64,000 nt of DNA from Dryas octopetala (GCA_963921425.1 OY992834.1:14758164-14822163); one strand, 5' to 3'. Positions 47,661 to 60,597 are shown, counted from the first letter of the stretch. The notes: generated from the sequence alone by a model not told the origin. Numbers and translations are program-made.

Positions 47661-48302
47661 CATCTCATCCATCTCAGTAGGTATAATCATAGTTTCACCC
47701 AATATCTCAGTTTTATATTATTGCAAAGTTGTTGAGACATTATTTATAGTTATTTTAAAATCATAAGCCCACAAATAATTAATACTTTAAATACTTTTTT
47801 TCATTCATTTTAAAGATGTGCTAATCATCATCCAATTCTTACCTAAATGTATCCCTACATATAAATGTGACCATAAGAAAAAATCTTTTGTGTGAAACAA
47901 AAATCATATTTGTATGAGAATTTCTACTAGGCATCAATCAATTATCTTAATTTTAATTGTGAACTGAAACTACTACTTATTTTGATTATTATTATTATTA
48001 TCATCGTATTATTTCATAAATTTTTGCATTTGTTGTTCACAATTTTAATATATTTTAAGCAAAATAAATTTATGATGTAACCACTGTTTTATCTAAAAAA
48101 AATGCATTATACAATGAACTAAATAAAATTATCATAGTGGTATAATAATAAAATAAAAACAGAAAAATGATAAAATAAATAAAAGTAAAATATTTAAACT
48201 AAAAAAAAAAGTAAAATGAAAGACAATTGTCAAAAGAGAAAGAATTGGTTTTAACTCCACTCTATTATTGCGTAAACAATTGTAGCAGTTTTTCTTATGA
48301 AA

Positions 48303-49052
48303 TTTTGTATATTATATTTCCACCCCTGTCCCATTCCCCTTCGACTTTGTTTTTACAAGCACCCACCATTAAATTCGAAAAAAAAAAATATAAAAACACT
48401 TTTTCCAATTAACTTCTATTATTCTTATGATATTTTTTGATATACCAACTCAAACACCTACTTACTAAACACTATTCTCACTGTTCTTAAGTATCATTCC
48501 ACTCACCCATCTTTTTTCAAATAGCAAAGAATCTTATACCCATCCTGTAACTCATTTCTAAATTCAAAATTAAATCCCTAAAATTAATATTCAATTTCTA
48601 AATCAAAATAAACATTAAAATATAATGAATTCTTGATCTAAAACTATATAATAAATAAATAAATAAATAATAAGGGTTTAGGGTAGAGAAAAATCATACA
48701 TTTTAATAGATATATGTATGAGCATCAACCAAATAGTATCATCGATTTTAAGTTTTGGTAACATAGTAGAATTAGGGTTTATGAAAAAAAAAAAAAAATT
48801 ATGAAAAAAAAGATGGGTGGGTAGGATGATAGTTAAGGGGGGGGGGGGGGGGGAAAAGAAGAGTTTTTAGTAGGTGGGTGTTTAATGAGTTGGTATACGT
48901 ATATCATCAAATAGCTAGTATTATAGGAATAATGGGAAGTGGGAAAAAAATTTTTATACTTTATTTTTTTCAAATTTAATGGTGGGTGTAAAAATAAGGT
49001 TAGTGGGAAAATAGGATAGAGGTGGGAATATAAGCACTCTTGCCTAGTTTTT
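48303..49052. mobile_element. Foldback element with long (about 230 bp) inverted arms
   Basis: The left arm contains TATTTCCACCCCTGTCCCAT, ACACCCACCATTAAAT-like words, TTATGATAT and ACTCAAACACCTACTTACTA. The right arm gives the same order inverted (CACCTCTATCC, ACACCCACCATTAAAT, ACCAACTCATTAAACACCCA). The arms are about 80% alike by eye. The core (48540-48780) is AT-rich. A run of 17 G lies in the right arm at 48837-48853. The exact ends and TSD are not resolved. The stretch 47661-48302 is AT-rich and shows no gene. Confidence 0.6.
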
Positions 49053-49171
49053 ATAACGTAAAAAAGATTATTACTAATTACCACTGTTTGACAGTGACAA
49101 TTTGTCCATTTTTTTTTAAACTATATATTTATGTAATAAAATGTATTTACTTATGTAATATAATAGATTTA

Positions 49172-49731
49172 GAGCAAATTTTACTTTGCCACCTTGTGAT
49201 TTGCTCAGATTGTCAAGTTGCTCACTCAGGTTTCAATTTTGGTAATTTAAAACCCAAGATTTAAAATCAAAGACAATGTAGTCCCTCAGTAAGTTTGACT
49301 CTTATGTTAAATGCTTATGTGGCACATGTGAGACCCACAATTAATGTCTGCAACTATCATAAGGGCAATTTCGAAAACGTTCATCTTGCAAGAGCACATA
49401 AAAGGCAAAAGATCATGTGGTTGATCTTATTGGCTTCCTGGGCTGTGATGGTAGTGCTGCTTTCTTGTATAATTGATGGCCGAAGATACTGAATCCTGTA
49501 TTAAAAAGTCAACAATTAAATTTATTTGAAACAATTAACTATCAACATTAACCATATGGGTTCCACATGTTCTACATAAGCAATATTTAACGTCTAACTG
49601 TTAGTCAGATTAACTGAGGGGCCAAATTGTCTTTGATTTCAAACCTTGGGTTTCAAATTGCCAAATTTGAAACTTGAAAGAGCAACTTGATAATCTGAGC
49701 AAACCTCAGAGGTGCAAAATGAAATTTGCTC
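49172..49731. mobile_element. MITE (560 bp) with TSD TAGATTTA
   Basis: A perfect 8-bp duplication flanks it (49164-49171, 49732-49739). The inverted ends are GAGCAAATTTTACTTTGCCA and GAGCAAATTTCATTTTGCAC. The match continues through CCT.TG..TTTGCTCAGATT and the AGACAATGTAGTCC/AGACAATTTGGCCC block. There is no ORF. Confidence 0.85.
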
Positions 49732-49944
49732 TAGATTTAATTTAAAATTTTTATTGAAAAAATGTATTGTTTTTCTTAATGGGTGAAACAGGTCGTGTCG
49801 TGTTCACCCGTTATTTTTTGTGTAATATTTGTAATGGCATTTTTTTCACCTTTTGACTTAACGATCCGAACCCGCAAAAATTCGACTGGTTTCCAAATCT
49901 AGCGTCAGAGCTTATTTTCTTAATTAAAACATTAATAAAAAAAA

Positions 49945-50406
49945 GGCTTTGTTACTCAAAAAGCACCTGGACTATAAGGGGTGTGCTCTCATACCACCCA
50001 AACTTTTTTTCTTATCGATTTACCACCTGAAGTATTAACATGTGCCAATGTGACACCACAATCAATTTTTCTGTTAAAATCATTAACTTTTTCTCAAACT
50101 TCCTAGTTTGCCCTTAAGTATAATTAAGAAGAGAGAGGGAAGGAGAGGAAGGGAGGCCGACATCGTCCTGGATGGGTCGGCGTCGAGGGTGAGGGTGGGT
50201 TGGTTGGGTTTTTTTTTTTTTAAAGTGTATATGAATTTTTGTTTTGTTTTTTAGATAGTTTATAATATAAATTGACAATATTACCCTTCAAGTTAATAGA
50301 AAAATTAACAAAAAATAAATAACATGTGTCACATTGGCACATGTTAAATTTGGGTGGTATAAGACTACACTCCCTATAATCCATTTGGTATTTGAGTACA
50401 AAAGCC
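49945..50406. mobile_element. TIR element (462 bp), TSD unclear
   Basis: The inverted ends are GGCTTTGTTACTCAAAAAGC and GGCTTTTGTACTCAAATACC. Both continue through GGACTATAAGGGGTGTG-like and ATACCACCCAAA words and the shared ACATGTGCCAATGTGACA. The flanking sequence is A-rich and does not define a clean duplication. It lies about 335 bp upstream of the next gene's ATG. Confidence 0.75.
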
Positions 50407-50689
50407 ATATAAAAACCTAAGGTGAACTTTGTAATGCAACCCAAGCAACTTGCAAGCAATAGTTGCGCCTCATGGTTCATGCACTCGAACCTCACCATTG
50501 GGCTTGCTCTTAGGTCACCCCAATTGTAGTCCCAGGCCGAGAACCCTTGCTCCTATACCATCAGTCCAGCAGACGCCTAATTTTCCATTGTAATTTCAAA
50601 ATAACCAAAGCACCCTTACCCCAAACTGAACAGTAGTCTCGCTCGAAGCACAAACTATAAACCGCCGACCTCAGTAGAAGTGAAGAGCA

Positions 50690-50692
<3 letters not shown>

Positions 50693-50729
<37 letters not shown>
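50693..50729 (+). promoter_or_regulatory. (CT)n tract in the 5' leader of the DEAD-box-like gene
   Basis: About 18 CT units end 11 bp before the start codon. Their position is like the GA/CT tracts of the two transporters. Confidence 0.6.
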
Positions 50730-50732
<3 letters not shown>

Positions 50733-50740
50733 CCGTTACA

Positions 50741-53098
50741 ATGGCGAAAGGTGACGATTCAGTAAGGAGAAAACAGAACAAGGTCCAGAGAAAGAAAATC
50801 CAAAGGAAGGACCGTTCTACCGCTACAGTTTCTGCTCGCGTTGCCGCCATTATCGCCGCCAAGAAGCGCCGCCACTCTGGTAAACGCCGAAAATGCCAGG
50901 TACTTCATTCACATCCTACGTAGTTTGCCTGTTTTTTTTTCGTTCTTGGGTTCACAAGGTCTCTTATATTTGATTGTATGTTATTCCAAAAAAAAAAAAA
51001 ATGAAAAATTGGTGTTCTTGGTTGGAAACTGTTGCATGTGGAAGATTGGGTCTTTGCATTTTATCTTTTCATGTTTTTTAGATTACATTGAAGTATATGG
51101 GAAATTAAATTGTGGGTTCTTATTCTATGTTTTTGGGTATGTGTTTTTGAATATCTTAAACCCATATTTTGTTCTTTTTGTTATCTTCATCGGAGTGTTT
51201 GTTACATGTGTGGAGCAAAATAATTGATAATTTGTGAATTTATTGATCTTTGTCATTCCAACCGAGTGGCTTCCTAAGTTGTTCTTGTGTTGCTACTTTA
51301 CATGTGATATCTGAGGATAGGCGATTTCTTTTCATTTCCCTAAATTTTAGGAATTTTCTGGGAAGCATTTATGTTTCAATGCCTGGTTGCTGAGTATCTA
51401 AGCACAGTTTTATCTCTCATGACATTACAGGGTATGTGCTTTAGTCTTCCTACCCTTGATGATCCCTTCAACGACAGGAGTGGTACAAAAGATTTTGAAA
51501 GAAAAGTAACCAAGAAAGCCATGCTTCCACATAAGGATGAGAAGGTGTTCTCGAAGGAAAAAAGTAAAGAAACTTTTAGAAATAGTGAAAAGGTAGCAAG
51601 TTTGAATTTGAAGGTAACAAGTATGAAGAATGGGCAGAAGACATCACTGACATCTATTAATAGCGTGGCACAGAGAAGCCGAATTGACCTTGGAAGAACA
51701 GACACTCAACTGAATGGGAATGGTGGTGTCTATGGGAATCAGAGACAGGTCTCCGAAAACTCGGATTGTCCATCTAAGTATCTTATTCAGTGCTTAAATG
51801 CAATCGAAGATTCATTGCGTCGTGATGGTACCTACAATAATGAGGAGGGCAAGCCTTTATTTGTTAGTTCTTGGGGAGTTGAGTTTTGGAAATGTTATTC
51901 AGCCGGAAAGGATATATTAGAGACAAGTGGAACTTCTTCTACAATAGAGCAAATTGCATGGATGGTTTCCAGTGCTGCTGATTCAATTTCTAGAAAGGAT
52001 GAAGAAGGTCTATCAGTCACCAGCCCATTTCTTTTGTTCCTTGTACCATCCCAGGAGAAAGCCTCTAAGGTTTGTCTAATATAGCATCTTAGAAATGATC
52101 TGTCTTGACTGTTACTTCTGTTGAACCTCTTTAAATAATGCCTCTTAAACAATCGTTGGTTGAAATTTCAAAGCTTAGTTTGAAAGTCCCAACACCTTAA
52201 GGTCCAGTAGAGGCTCCATACAAATGACACATTGAAAAGGGGGCATGAAAAAATCAATTTAAACATGATATAATACACATCGCTATGATTCCTTTCACAT
52301 GGAATCACAACTTTTGGAGTTCTAATCCATCAATACAAGGAAAACAACTCACATGCATTTATCCTCATTAAGTGATTAATGTGGTTGTTTGATGTTGTTT
52401 TTTAATATTATGAGCAGGTACGTTCGGTGTGCAAACCTTTGAAGGTTCTTGGAATACATACAGTGAGTATACACCCTGGTGCTTCCCTAGATCACCAGAT
52501 TCAAGGGTAAATGTCGACTATGATCTTTTAAAATAGGCGCCTAAGGATAATTCCATTTTGGTGATATTTGTTGCATATTCGACCCACATTTTATAGGATG
52601 TGGCCTTATTACTATCCTAAATGAATAATTAGCTTAGTCAGAATATTGCAATTCTTTTCATGGGCATTATTGCACCTATATGATATGGAAAAGTTTGAGA
52701 CAATACATTCAATAATAGTGTGGCTGGACTTACTTGGTTACTTCCTGAGATAACCATTCATCAGTCTGGTCCAATAAAAAAACTGTAACCATTTTGCTCC
52801 AAACCCCATTATGAACCGATCCGATTGAAGTTTGAAATGAATACTTGCAAAACTGTTACCAGTCAGTACCCAGTTCTTCAGGGCCCTTGAAGGCAACTCA
52901 AATAATAATGAAACTGGTTCTTATGTGAGCTATAGACCATTTGGATACGTCTGGGTTTTATGTGGAACTTTTATAACCGTTATATTTATATTTATTTTGG
53001 AAAAATTAAATCTTGAGTATTAAGAGAATTGTTCATTTGTATATCCTACATACTACTTTAATATTAATTGTTAACTTTCATGTCTCCTAAATGTTTTT

Positions 53099-53157
<59 letters not shown>

Positions 53158-54269
53158 CTCTGTGTGTGCGCACGTTTGTGTTCTCGTCTTTTGCATGTGG
53201 GTGTGCCTGTTTGCCCATGTGTATGTGTTGTGTGGCCACATATGCCTGTGCACCATGATGCTTCTCCATGTGTTTGCATGCACACGAGCATTTTTGTTTT
53301 TCTGTATGTATATAGAACCATATGCTTTATAAATTGTTGATTCTGTTCCTTTATTGTGCATGCTAGATCTATTTAACTTCTCATATACCATTTCTCCTTG
53401 ATTTGTTTTCTGATTGAAATTTGGTTTTGTTAATAGGCTGAAGAGTTCGGAGCCTGAGTTTATGATTGCAACACCTGAGAGACTTTTGGAGCTTCTTTCC
53501 TTGAAGGCCATTGATCTATCAGGGGTTTCCTTGCTGGTACATCTCCATTATTTTTTTTTAGGCTCAATTACAATTTACCCCTATAAACTATAAGGGTGAT
53601 TTCAGGATGGTCCATTAATTAAAAAAAATTTCAAACGCATCCATCAATTAAGAGAAAACATGAAAAATGACGGAAACCATCAATAGAACCGTTAGTTGCC
53701 CATGTGGCTTTGTTGACTCACGTTTTTTAATGATGTGGCTGCCACATGTTTACCATATGAACAAAAAAATAATAAAAACATTATTAAAAATATTTTATAA
53801 TATTAAAACCTAAAACTAAAATAGAAAAAATCAAAAACTACAAACTTTCCCCACCTCCCAATCCCATCCTTTTCCCGTGCATCTGCCAGAAAAAAAAATC
53901 TCCTTCTTCCCCCATACAGCCACACCTTTCTCCTCCTCCTTCTTCTTCCCCCACACAGCCACCTTTTCTCTCCCTCTATCTCTTTCCCTCCTTTCTCTTC
54001 CTCTCTCTCTCTCTTTCTCTCCCTTTCCCTCTGTCCTTCCTCATCTCTCTGTCTTCGCACCATTGCCGAGTCGCCGACCTCCAGATTGGAGGTTGTTCAT
54101 ATCTGTTGAGATGAGAACAATGAAAGAGGGGAAGAGAGAGAGAGAGACGGCCTTGCCGACCTCCAGTTCCTAATGAGGTTGTTCATATCTGTTGCGAAGC
54201 TTGGCAGCGCCACCATAGCCGAATCCGTCGCGGTCGATGTGGAGGTCGACCATGCCAACGCCTCCCCTC

Positions 54270-54301
<32 letters not shown>

Positions 54302-57300
54302 TCCTTTCTTTCATTGTTCTCTGGGTTTTTATTTGAGTTTAGGTTTGAACAATTTGGACATATTTTGAACAATTTCATTGTTCTATCTCTCTCTATTTTT
54401 GTGTTCTTGTTCAATTTTAATATGGAACCAAAAACCCAATGGAAGGAAAACCCACTTGTGATAAAACGATATACATTCAACAATAGAAATTAGAAAACCC
54501 TAAAATGTTGTTGTTAGTGGATAGAGTTGGCGTTTTGGTTCTGACTTGTGCTCGGTAGTTTTGGCGGTGTCGGTGGTGGTTTTGGATGTGGGTGGTCACG
54601 GATCAGGTTATAGAACCTTGGTGGAGTTGTTCTCGGTGGGTTGGGTGGTGGCAATTCATACAAAAGAGAACTTTTGTTGCAAATGGTTCTGAGGGTTTGG
54701 GGCCGTTCTTTGTGGTACTGTTGAGGGGGAGGGGGAAGGGGAGTGGCTCGAGTGGGTGTGGGTGTGATATGCAGAGAGTGTGAGAGGGTGGGTGGGTGGT
54801 GGGTATGTGTGTGAGTGGCTGAAGAAAAAGAAGGAGGAGGGAGGAAGAAATCGGTGGCCCTGGGGTTGCTATAGGTGGAAGAAGAAGAAAAGAATATTTA
54901 ATTGTTTTCTTTTTTTTTGGCGTGGGAGGGATGGGAGGTGAGGGAACTTTTTTTCTTTTGTTTTTTAAATTTTTTTTAGTTTTTAATATTATAAAATGTT
55001 TTTGTAATTTTTTTTATTATTTTTATCTCCACGTGGCACTCCACGTCATTAAAAAAATCCATGTGGCACTCCATGCTGGCACTTAACGGAAAAGTTGACG
55101 GAAATACTAACGTTGCATGATTTCCGAGAGTTGGTAGATGCGTTTGAAAGATTTTTTTGTTTGTGGACCATCTTGAAATCACCCCTATAGTTCGTAGGAG
55201 TAAATTGTAATTGAGCCTTTTTTTTACTTATTATGCAATATTGAGTTCACATTTATTTGTGTTATATTCCCATTTCTTACGTTTCCTGTTACATCTCTGA
55301 TTACTTTTATTGAATTTTAAAAATCAGAGATAATGATTTACTATTGGTATAATTGCATTATCCCGTTGCTGTTACATAAAGTTTCACAGATTTGATTCCA
55401 AGAGCTTTTTGTGATTTTTATTTAATGTTTTAGTGCATGGACATTAAGTGTATAAATTTTTCTAAGCTCACATGAGACCTATAGCTGTATGCTTTTATCA
55501 GTTCGATGTAAAACGTAGGCTAGTATTTGTTAGACTAATGAAAGCTGTCGGTTCAATATATTTCATCAATCATCAGTCTACCCAAGTGTTACCAAGCATG
55601 CTATTTTCATTTTTCTTTTTCCAAGAAAAGATGTGATGTGTTGTTCTCTCACTTGAACAGGTTGTTGACGGACTGGAATCTTTTTATAAGCATGGTTATG
55701 TTGATAAAGTAAATTCCATACGGAAATCTATATCTGGAAAAACCCGTACAGTTGTTTTCAACGATTGCTTTAGACATGCCTGTGTACCAGTGGTGCATAA
55801 TCTTCTGATGGGATCAGTCCATAGATTATCTCTAAATGTTTCTGTCACCAGTAAAAGTGCATGCATCATTCAGTCTGTAAACATGTGTCTGTTGAAAGAA
55901 AAACTATCGAAGGTATGTATATACTTTTCTCAAACACCTACTTTACACATGTGATGTTAAATTTATAGTAGGCTTAACTGTAATTCCAGAAAGCAAAATC
56001 CTTTCGTAATTTGTTTAATTTTTCTGTTAAAACAAAAAGGTATCATTGGTAAGAGAGACTCTTGAGATAACGTGAGCTGTAAGCCTCAATGCCTATTCTT
56101 ATCGTCATCAAAAGAAGTAAGACTGTAAGATATTGGCTTAAGTAGCATGGAAAAAATCTTATATAAAGTAAATTGTCAATATGGTTTACAGATATATGTT
56201 GTTAATACGGGATTGGATGGTGATGATAGTTAGATTTTAAAACTTACCTTAGTCGGGATTGATTTTATGGTTTGTGATGCTGTGATATCTTTAGGCCTCT
56301 CTTACTGTGCAATCTATTCTCTCTCTCTCTCTCTTTCTCACACACACACACACACACACACAGACAGAGTATTCTTGGGAACATATACTACAAGTAGCAT
56401 TTTCAACAATACTGACTGTCAGATACTTTTGCAGGCAATCCTAATTCTGGATCAGGCTTGTGGCAATCAACCCCGCCCTCAGGCTTCCAAGGTTCTATAT
56501 ATAGTAGGGAAGGATAGCAAATATCATAAACTTGTTACTGCACTAAAATTCAAGGGTTATACCATCTCAAGTGACTCAGTTTTTTCAGAAGTTGGGAAAA
56601 GGTAGACATTCATACTCTTTATTTTAGTTATAAATGCCTCTCATGTCATGACTTCTATTTCATTTTGTCATGGAGCATTGGTTTGGACTTGCTTATTTTC
56701 TAACTTTAGGGTTTCAACTAAAGGCAACTTGTTCAATCTAATTGAGTTTCTAGCCATTAATTTTTGGGCCAAGTTAGTTTACATTGGACTGTAAGGTGGA
56801 GTGTAGGTACAATGTCGCTTTACATGTTCTTATGATATCATTTAAAGAATTCAAAGTTGATTGGAACTGAAGTACCAAAAGAAAAAAAAATGATTGGAAC
56901 TGCAGGATATTCCCTTCTCGGAAAAGTAGTTTACTGGTTAAAATAAACTAAAAGAATTGAAAATTTATCAAGCATTAAATCAATGATTATTCTTAAAAAA
57001 GAAAAAGAAAAAAAGAAGAGTATTGCTTTCTTGTAGCAGAAATTTACTCTTTAAATGTTCATACACTTTTTGTGCATACAACTCATTGTTTGTCTTTGTC
57101 TTCTTTTCAGTGTGGAATCCAAGGGCAGGGCAAGGCCTACAGTCTCCATGATTGACATAGACGAAGTTGGTACAACTGATTTAGGTGAATATGAATGTGT
57201 CATTATACCCGATTTTATTCTCTCAATTGACAGTTACATTCATATCCTCACAAGGATGGCCCGGTACACTGTGAATGGCGTATTGCATAGCTTTTTCACC

Positions 57301-57414
57301 AAAGAAGATGCAAAGCTTGCTGTACCATTGATTAAGATTCTTGAACAATGTGGGCAGACAGTGCCTGAAGCCTTAAGAAAAATGTCTCCTTCATCAGCCA
57401 TGTTGGAACAATGA
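50741..57414 (+). CDS. Degenerate DEAD-box helicase-like nuclear protein
   Basis: Seven exons join in phase: 50741-50899, 51431-52069, 52418-52506, 53437-53536, 55661-55912, 56435-56601 and 57111-57414, giving 569 aa. Residues 12-52 are very basic (QRKKIQRK, KKRRHSGKRRK), a likely nuclear or nucleolar signal. The helicase-like core starts near residue 195. The Q-motif/Walker A area reads SAGKDILETSGTSS (no GKT), motif Ia is VPSQEKA, motif Ib is IATPERLLELL (306-316), the DEAD position is VVDGLE (330-335) and the SAT position is VFND. The second lobe is recognisable (KVLYIVGKDSKYHKLVTALK). ATP hydrolysis is therefore unlikely, and a structural or RNA-binding role is inferred. It resembles plant proteins annotated as P-loop or DEAD-box-like. 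Intron 4 (2.1 kb) carries a Mutator-like insertion. Confidence 0.85.
53101..53154 (+). repeat. (CT)n microsatellite in intron 3
   Basis: About 26 CT units, followed by TGTG-rich sequence to about 53230. Confidence 0.95.
53561..55217. mobile_element. Mutator-like element (1,657 bp) in intron 4 of the DEAD-box-like gene
   Basis: The terminal inverted repeats are about 53 bp with few mismatches; both start GGCTCAATTACAATTTAC and continue with ACTATA.GGGTGATTTCA(G/A)GATGGTCCA. A 9-bp duplication TTTTTTTTA flanks it (53552-53560, 55218-55226), the size typical of Mutator. Subterminal CACGTGG/CCATGTGG and TAACGG words pair at both sides. The interior (53870-54900) is rich in CT and G, with a locally repeated GCCGACCTCCAG...GAGGTTGTTCATATCTGTTG. 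No transposase is recognised. It may be a gene-fragment carrier (Pack-MULE type), which is not shown. Confidence 0.88.
56317..56364 (+). repeat. (CT)n-(CA)n microsatellite in intron 5
   Basis: CT units are followed by about 11 CA units, close to the acceptor of exon 6. Confidence 0.9.
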
Positions 57415-57699
57415 AGTTTGAGTTTGCTTTTATCAATTTTGACTTGCCAATTTTTTCCAAATGTGGTTATTTTATGATTTTTTATCTTCTTGGTAGCCTT
57501 GTCAATTGTTGTAAACACTTGTATGTGTTTTTGGATGTTTGAAAAGAATTCAGGTGAAAAATGGATGAGTATGAATCTGTCGGAGTTTCACAGATGGTAT
57601 AGAATTGTGGCGTGGGAGAATGGTTAGACATTTAACACATGGATTAGATATTGTTAGAAATTTGATTCCTATCAATTTCTTTTTTTTTTGGCCAAGAAT

Positions 57700-57800
57700 C
57701 CTATCAATTTCAAGTGTGGTATGAGAGAAGTGTTTCTCAGTGCTGTCATGGGTTGCCAAAACAGAAAGATTGAGAGGCCTCCCACATTCTAATTCTATGG
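57700..57800. repeat. Direct repeat copy 1 (partner 60467-60570)
   Basis: About 100 bp starting TCAATTTCAAGTGTGGTATG recurs 2.77 kb downstream in the same orientation at about 85-90% identity. It lies about 290 bp past the stop codon of the DEAD-box-like gene. No coding sense is apparent. Confidence 0.75.
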
Positions 57801-58219
57801 GTTATGGGGATACCGTTGAACCGTTCTATCAAATCAATTTCCACCAATTCGTTTGACAAGTAGTTTTCCTTTTATTAGGTGTAGACTAACACTCTAGATT
57901 TGAGGCTTTCAATTCTGAAAATAACCAATGAAAATGAATATTATTGTCTCTGGGATGCAGCAAAATAAATGAAAATGAAGCACTTCAACTCCCTTTGTAA
58001 TTGCAAAACGAACCCATTCATCAAGGCTGGCAGTAGATTCTCCAAAGACAAATTCCACTGATGGCATGTACATTCCTCCAGTAAATGAAGAGCTCAAACA
58101 CTAGATGATGTTCATGAGTTTTACAACAGATATGCAAAAGAAGCTGGATTTAGTGTATGCCCAAAATTTCCATTATAGGTAAGCAGGGCAAGACCTTGCT
58201 GTACAGATTAAAAAGAAAA

Positions 58220-58537
58220 GGCTTAGTTATGCTAATGACCTCTGAACTATGCTATGTGTTTCACTTCACTTTCCAAACTTGATCATTTTGACCCAGTTTA
58301 CCCTTAAATAATATTCTGTGTGTGTTTTAAATTGTCATATTTTATATATACCAAGTCTGTCATCTTTCTCGTTAGTCAAGCTAACGTGGCACTTATGTGA
58401 CAAAATTTTGATGGGTGCTATGACTAACTGGAAAGATGACATACTTAACGAAATGGGACAATTTAAAACGTGGGGCGTAATTCAAGGAGCAAAATGAGAC
58501 ACTGAGCATAGTGCAGGAGTATAGGCATAATTAAAAC
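58220..58537. mobile_element. MITE-like inverted repeat (about 318 bp)
   Basis: The left end GGCTTAGTTATGCTAATGAC and the inverted right end GTTTTAATTATGCCTATACT match partly. Both continue with GAACTATGCTATGTGTTTCA / GCACTATGCTCAGTGTCTCA. The outer boundaries and TSD are uncertain. Confidence 0.6.
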
Positions 58538-60466
58538 AAGAGAAGACAAAAGTTTACCGGAGCTAAATATTCCACTTTGATCCATTGGTCTTTACTTGTA
58601 AAGTTGAACAGCAATAAGAAAGTTGAATCTTGGCTACCTAAAAAGGAATTGCAATCATGCAGAATAAAACTAAAATGATCAAGGTCAAACGCAAGTGATG
58701 CAACAATTGGAAAGCTAATTCAGATTTGTTAGACAACCCATAAACAAATTCTTAAACAGTATTTTGGTTGGTTGATGATAAAGTGTTGAAACAAAAGATT
58801 CAATAAATCAATTTTCTTTTGCCAGTATTTTGCTTCTCTAAGGTGCCAAGGTGGGCATCTTATCTCAACTTCCCACACACTAAGAAGTAAGAAGCATGAG
58901 ATCCCCCCACTCAGCACTAAAACAAAATAGAGAAAATTGCAATCCATTTTTTCAGAAAAGAAATTCTGACTGCCCCTCAGCCTCTTATGATGAATTTAAT
59001 TGGTATTGGATTTCATTTCTGGGTTCTAAAAAACAATTTAAGAATTTGATTTTGGGCATTAGTAACTCTGGAGAATGGTAGTACCCAAAAAAAAGAAAAA
59101 AATCCTAGTAATTTCTCTCTTTGGCATCCAAGCCAAAATGCCAAACCCTCAGAATTCAGATGGCAGCCGCTGCTTGTAGAATCCTTAACTCTAGTACAGG
59201 GTGAGTGCTCTTAACAAGAGTTAAAAGCCCTCATTCTCCAAAAAAACAAAAAAACAAAAAACAAACAAACAAACGGAAAAATCATTTTTTTTTTCAAGAT
59301 TTAAAAGGCTAAAAGCCCCACTTAAAACCTAGTTATTGGTTGTGTGTATTGGATGCCTTGTAATCGAAGATTTTGCATATGTTCCTAGGTCTCGGACGCT
59401 AGGGCTGTCTGTTCTTGGTTAAGCCTCTTTGTTGGTTGTTTGGGCATTTGAGCCCCAATTGTACAAAAATAAATAACTAAAAGTGCCAATCCCAAACCAG
59501 TCCAAGAGTGGAAGTGAACCGGTTTTCGGTGCTCTTCATATTTTCTCCTTATGTCCTAAAGGGGCTAGGTACCAAGTAAAATTGGTGTATATTTGAGGGG
59601 TAGAAAGTAAACTTGGCGTATATTTGAGGAGTACAAAGTAAAATTAACTTGTTACTTTTAAAAATAGCACTTTCACACCAACTAGTTAGTTTAATTGTTT
59701 TTCGATCTTTCAATATTGAAAGAGGTTCACAATTGTTGGAGTAACCCGTTGGAAGAGACATAGAATTACTCACTATACACCCAAATTTGATTCCCTTTTT
59801 GATAAAATAAAAAATAAAAAATTTGATTCCCTTTCCCCTTAATAAAAAAAATGTTCAAAATTCAATTCCTCTTTCTAATATGTAAAAAAGGGTACTTTAC
59901 GTATAAGGCCAAAAAGAGAGAAAAAAAAAGTATTAACTCACAATTCATCTGACCTAATACTTAACTTCCAAAACAAAATTCTTACAGAGCGCTCGACGGT
60001 TCTTCCCAAGAACTCTGCAATTCTTGCCTAACACTCAGCAGCTACAAATGTAGCCTGCATTTGCAATTTAACATTTGCATATGCAACCTGTATCTGCAAC
60101 CTAAATTTTCAAATGCAAATGGAAGATGCATATGCATTTGCCGAGTCCCTGGCATTCTTGTTGAGCACTCGATAGCCTTTTTCTCCCTTTGAACGCGCGC
60201 ACGCATAACGAATGACCTTTAGATTAAATTTTTTTAGCTGGATTTCTAATTAAAAGTCTTGAATTTTTTGTCCTTGAGAGTAATTTATTATATAAAAAAT
60301 AAGTAACTAATGGCACTTACACTCAACATGCCCACACATATTACTAAAACCTCTTAAATTTTTTTTTTTTCAATTTCCTTAAAACTTAAAAAACAAAAAA
60401 TTTTAATTTTAATTAAAAAATCAAATTAAAGTTTCTAGCATTATCATTAATTTGTACAAACCTACC
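58538..60466. other. Intergenic DNA, no recognised gene
   Basis: Low-complexity A-rich stretches and short frames only. At 60050-60145 several ATTTGCA/TGCAAAT words cluster. Confidence 0.4.
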
Positions 60467-60570
60467 AATTTCAAGTGTGGTATGAGAGAGGTGTTTCTCG
60501 GTGTTGTTATGGGTTTGTCAAAATAGAAAGATTGAGAGACCTCTCACCTTCCATGGGCTATGGGAAGCAC
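60467..60570. repeat. Direct repeat copy 2 (partner 57700-57800)
   Basis: Second copy of the 100-bp repeat; it ends just before the foldback derivative at 60598. Confidence 0.75.
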
Positions 60571-60597
60571 AACACTTGCTTTCAATGGGCTACCGTG

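Noticed and set aside
48837..48853. G17 run as a G-quadruplex regulator
   Set aside because: It is a simple homopolymer in a transposon arm, far from any gene, and may be length-unstable or an assembly artefact.
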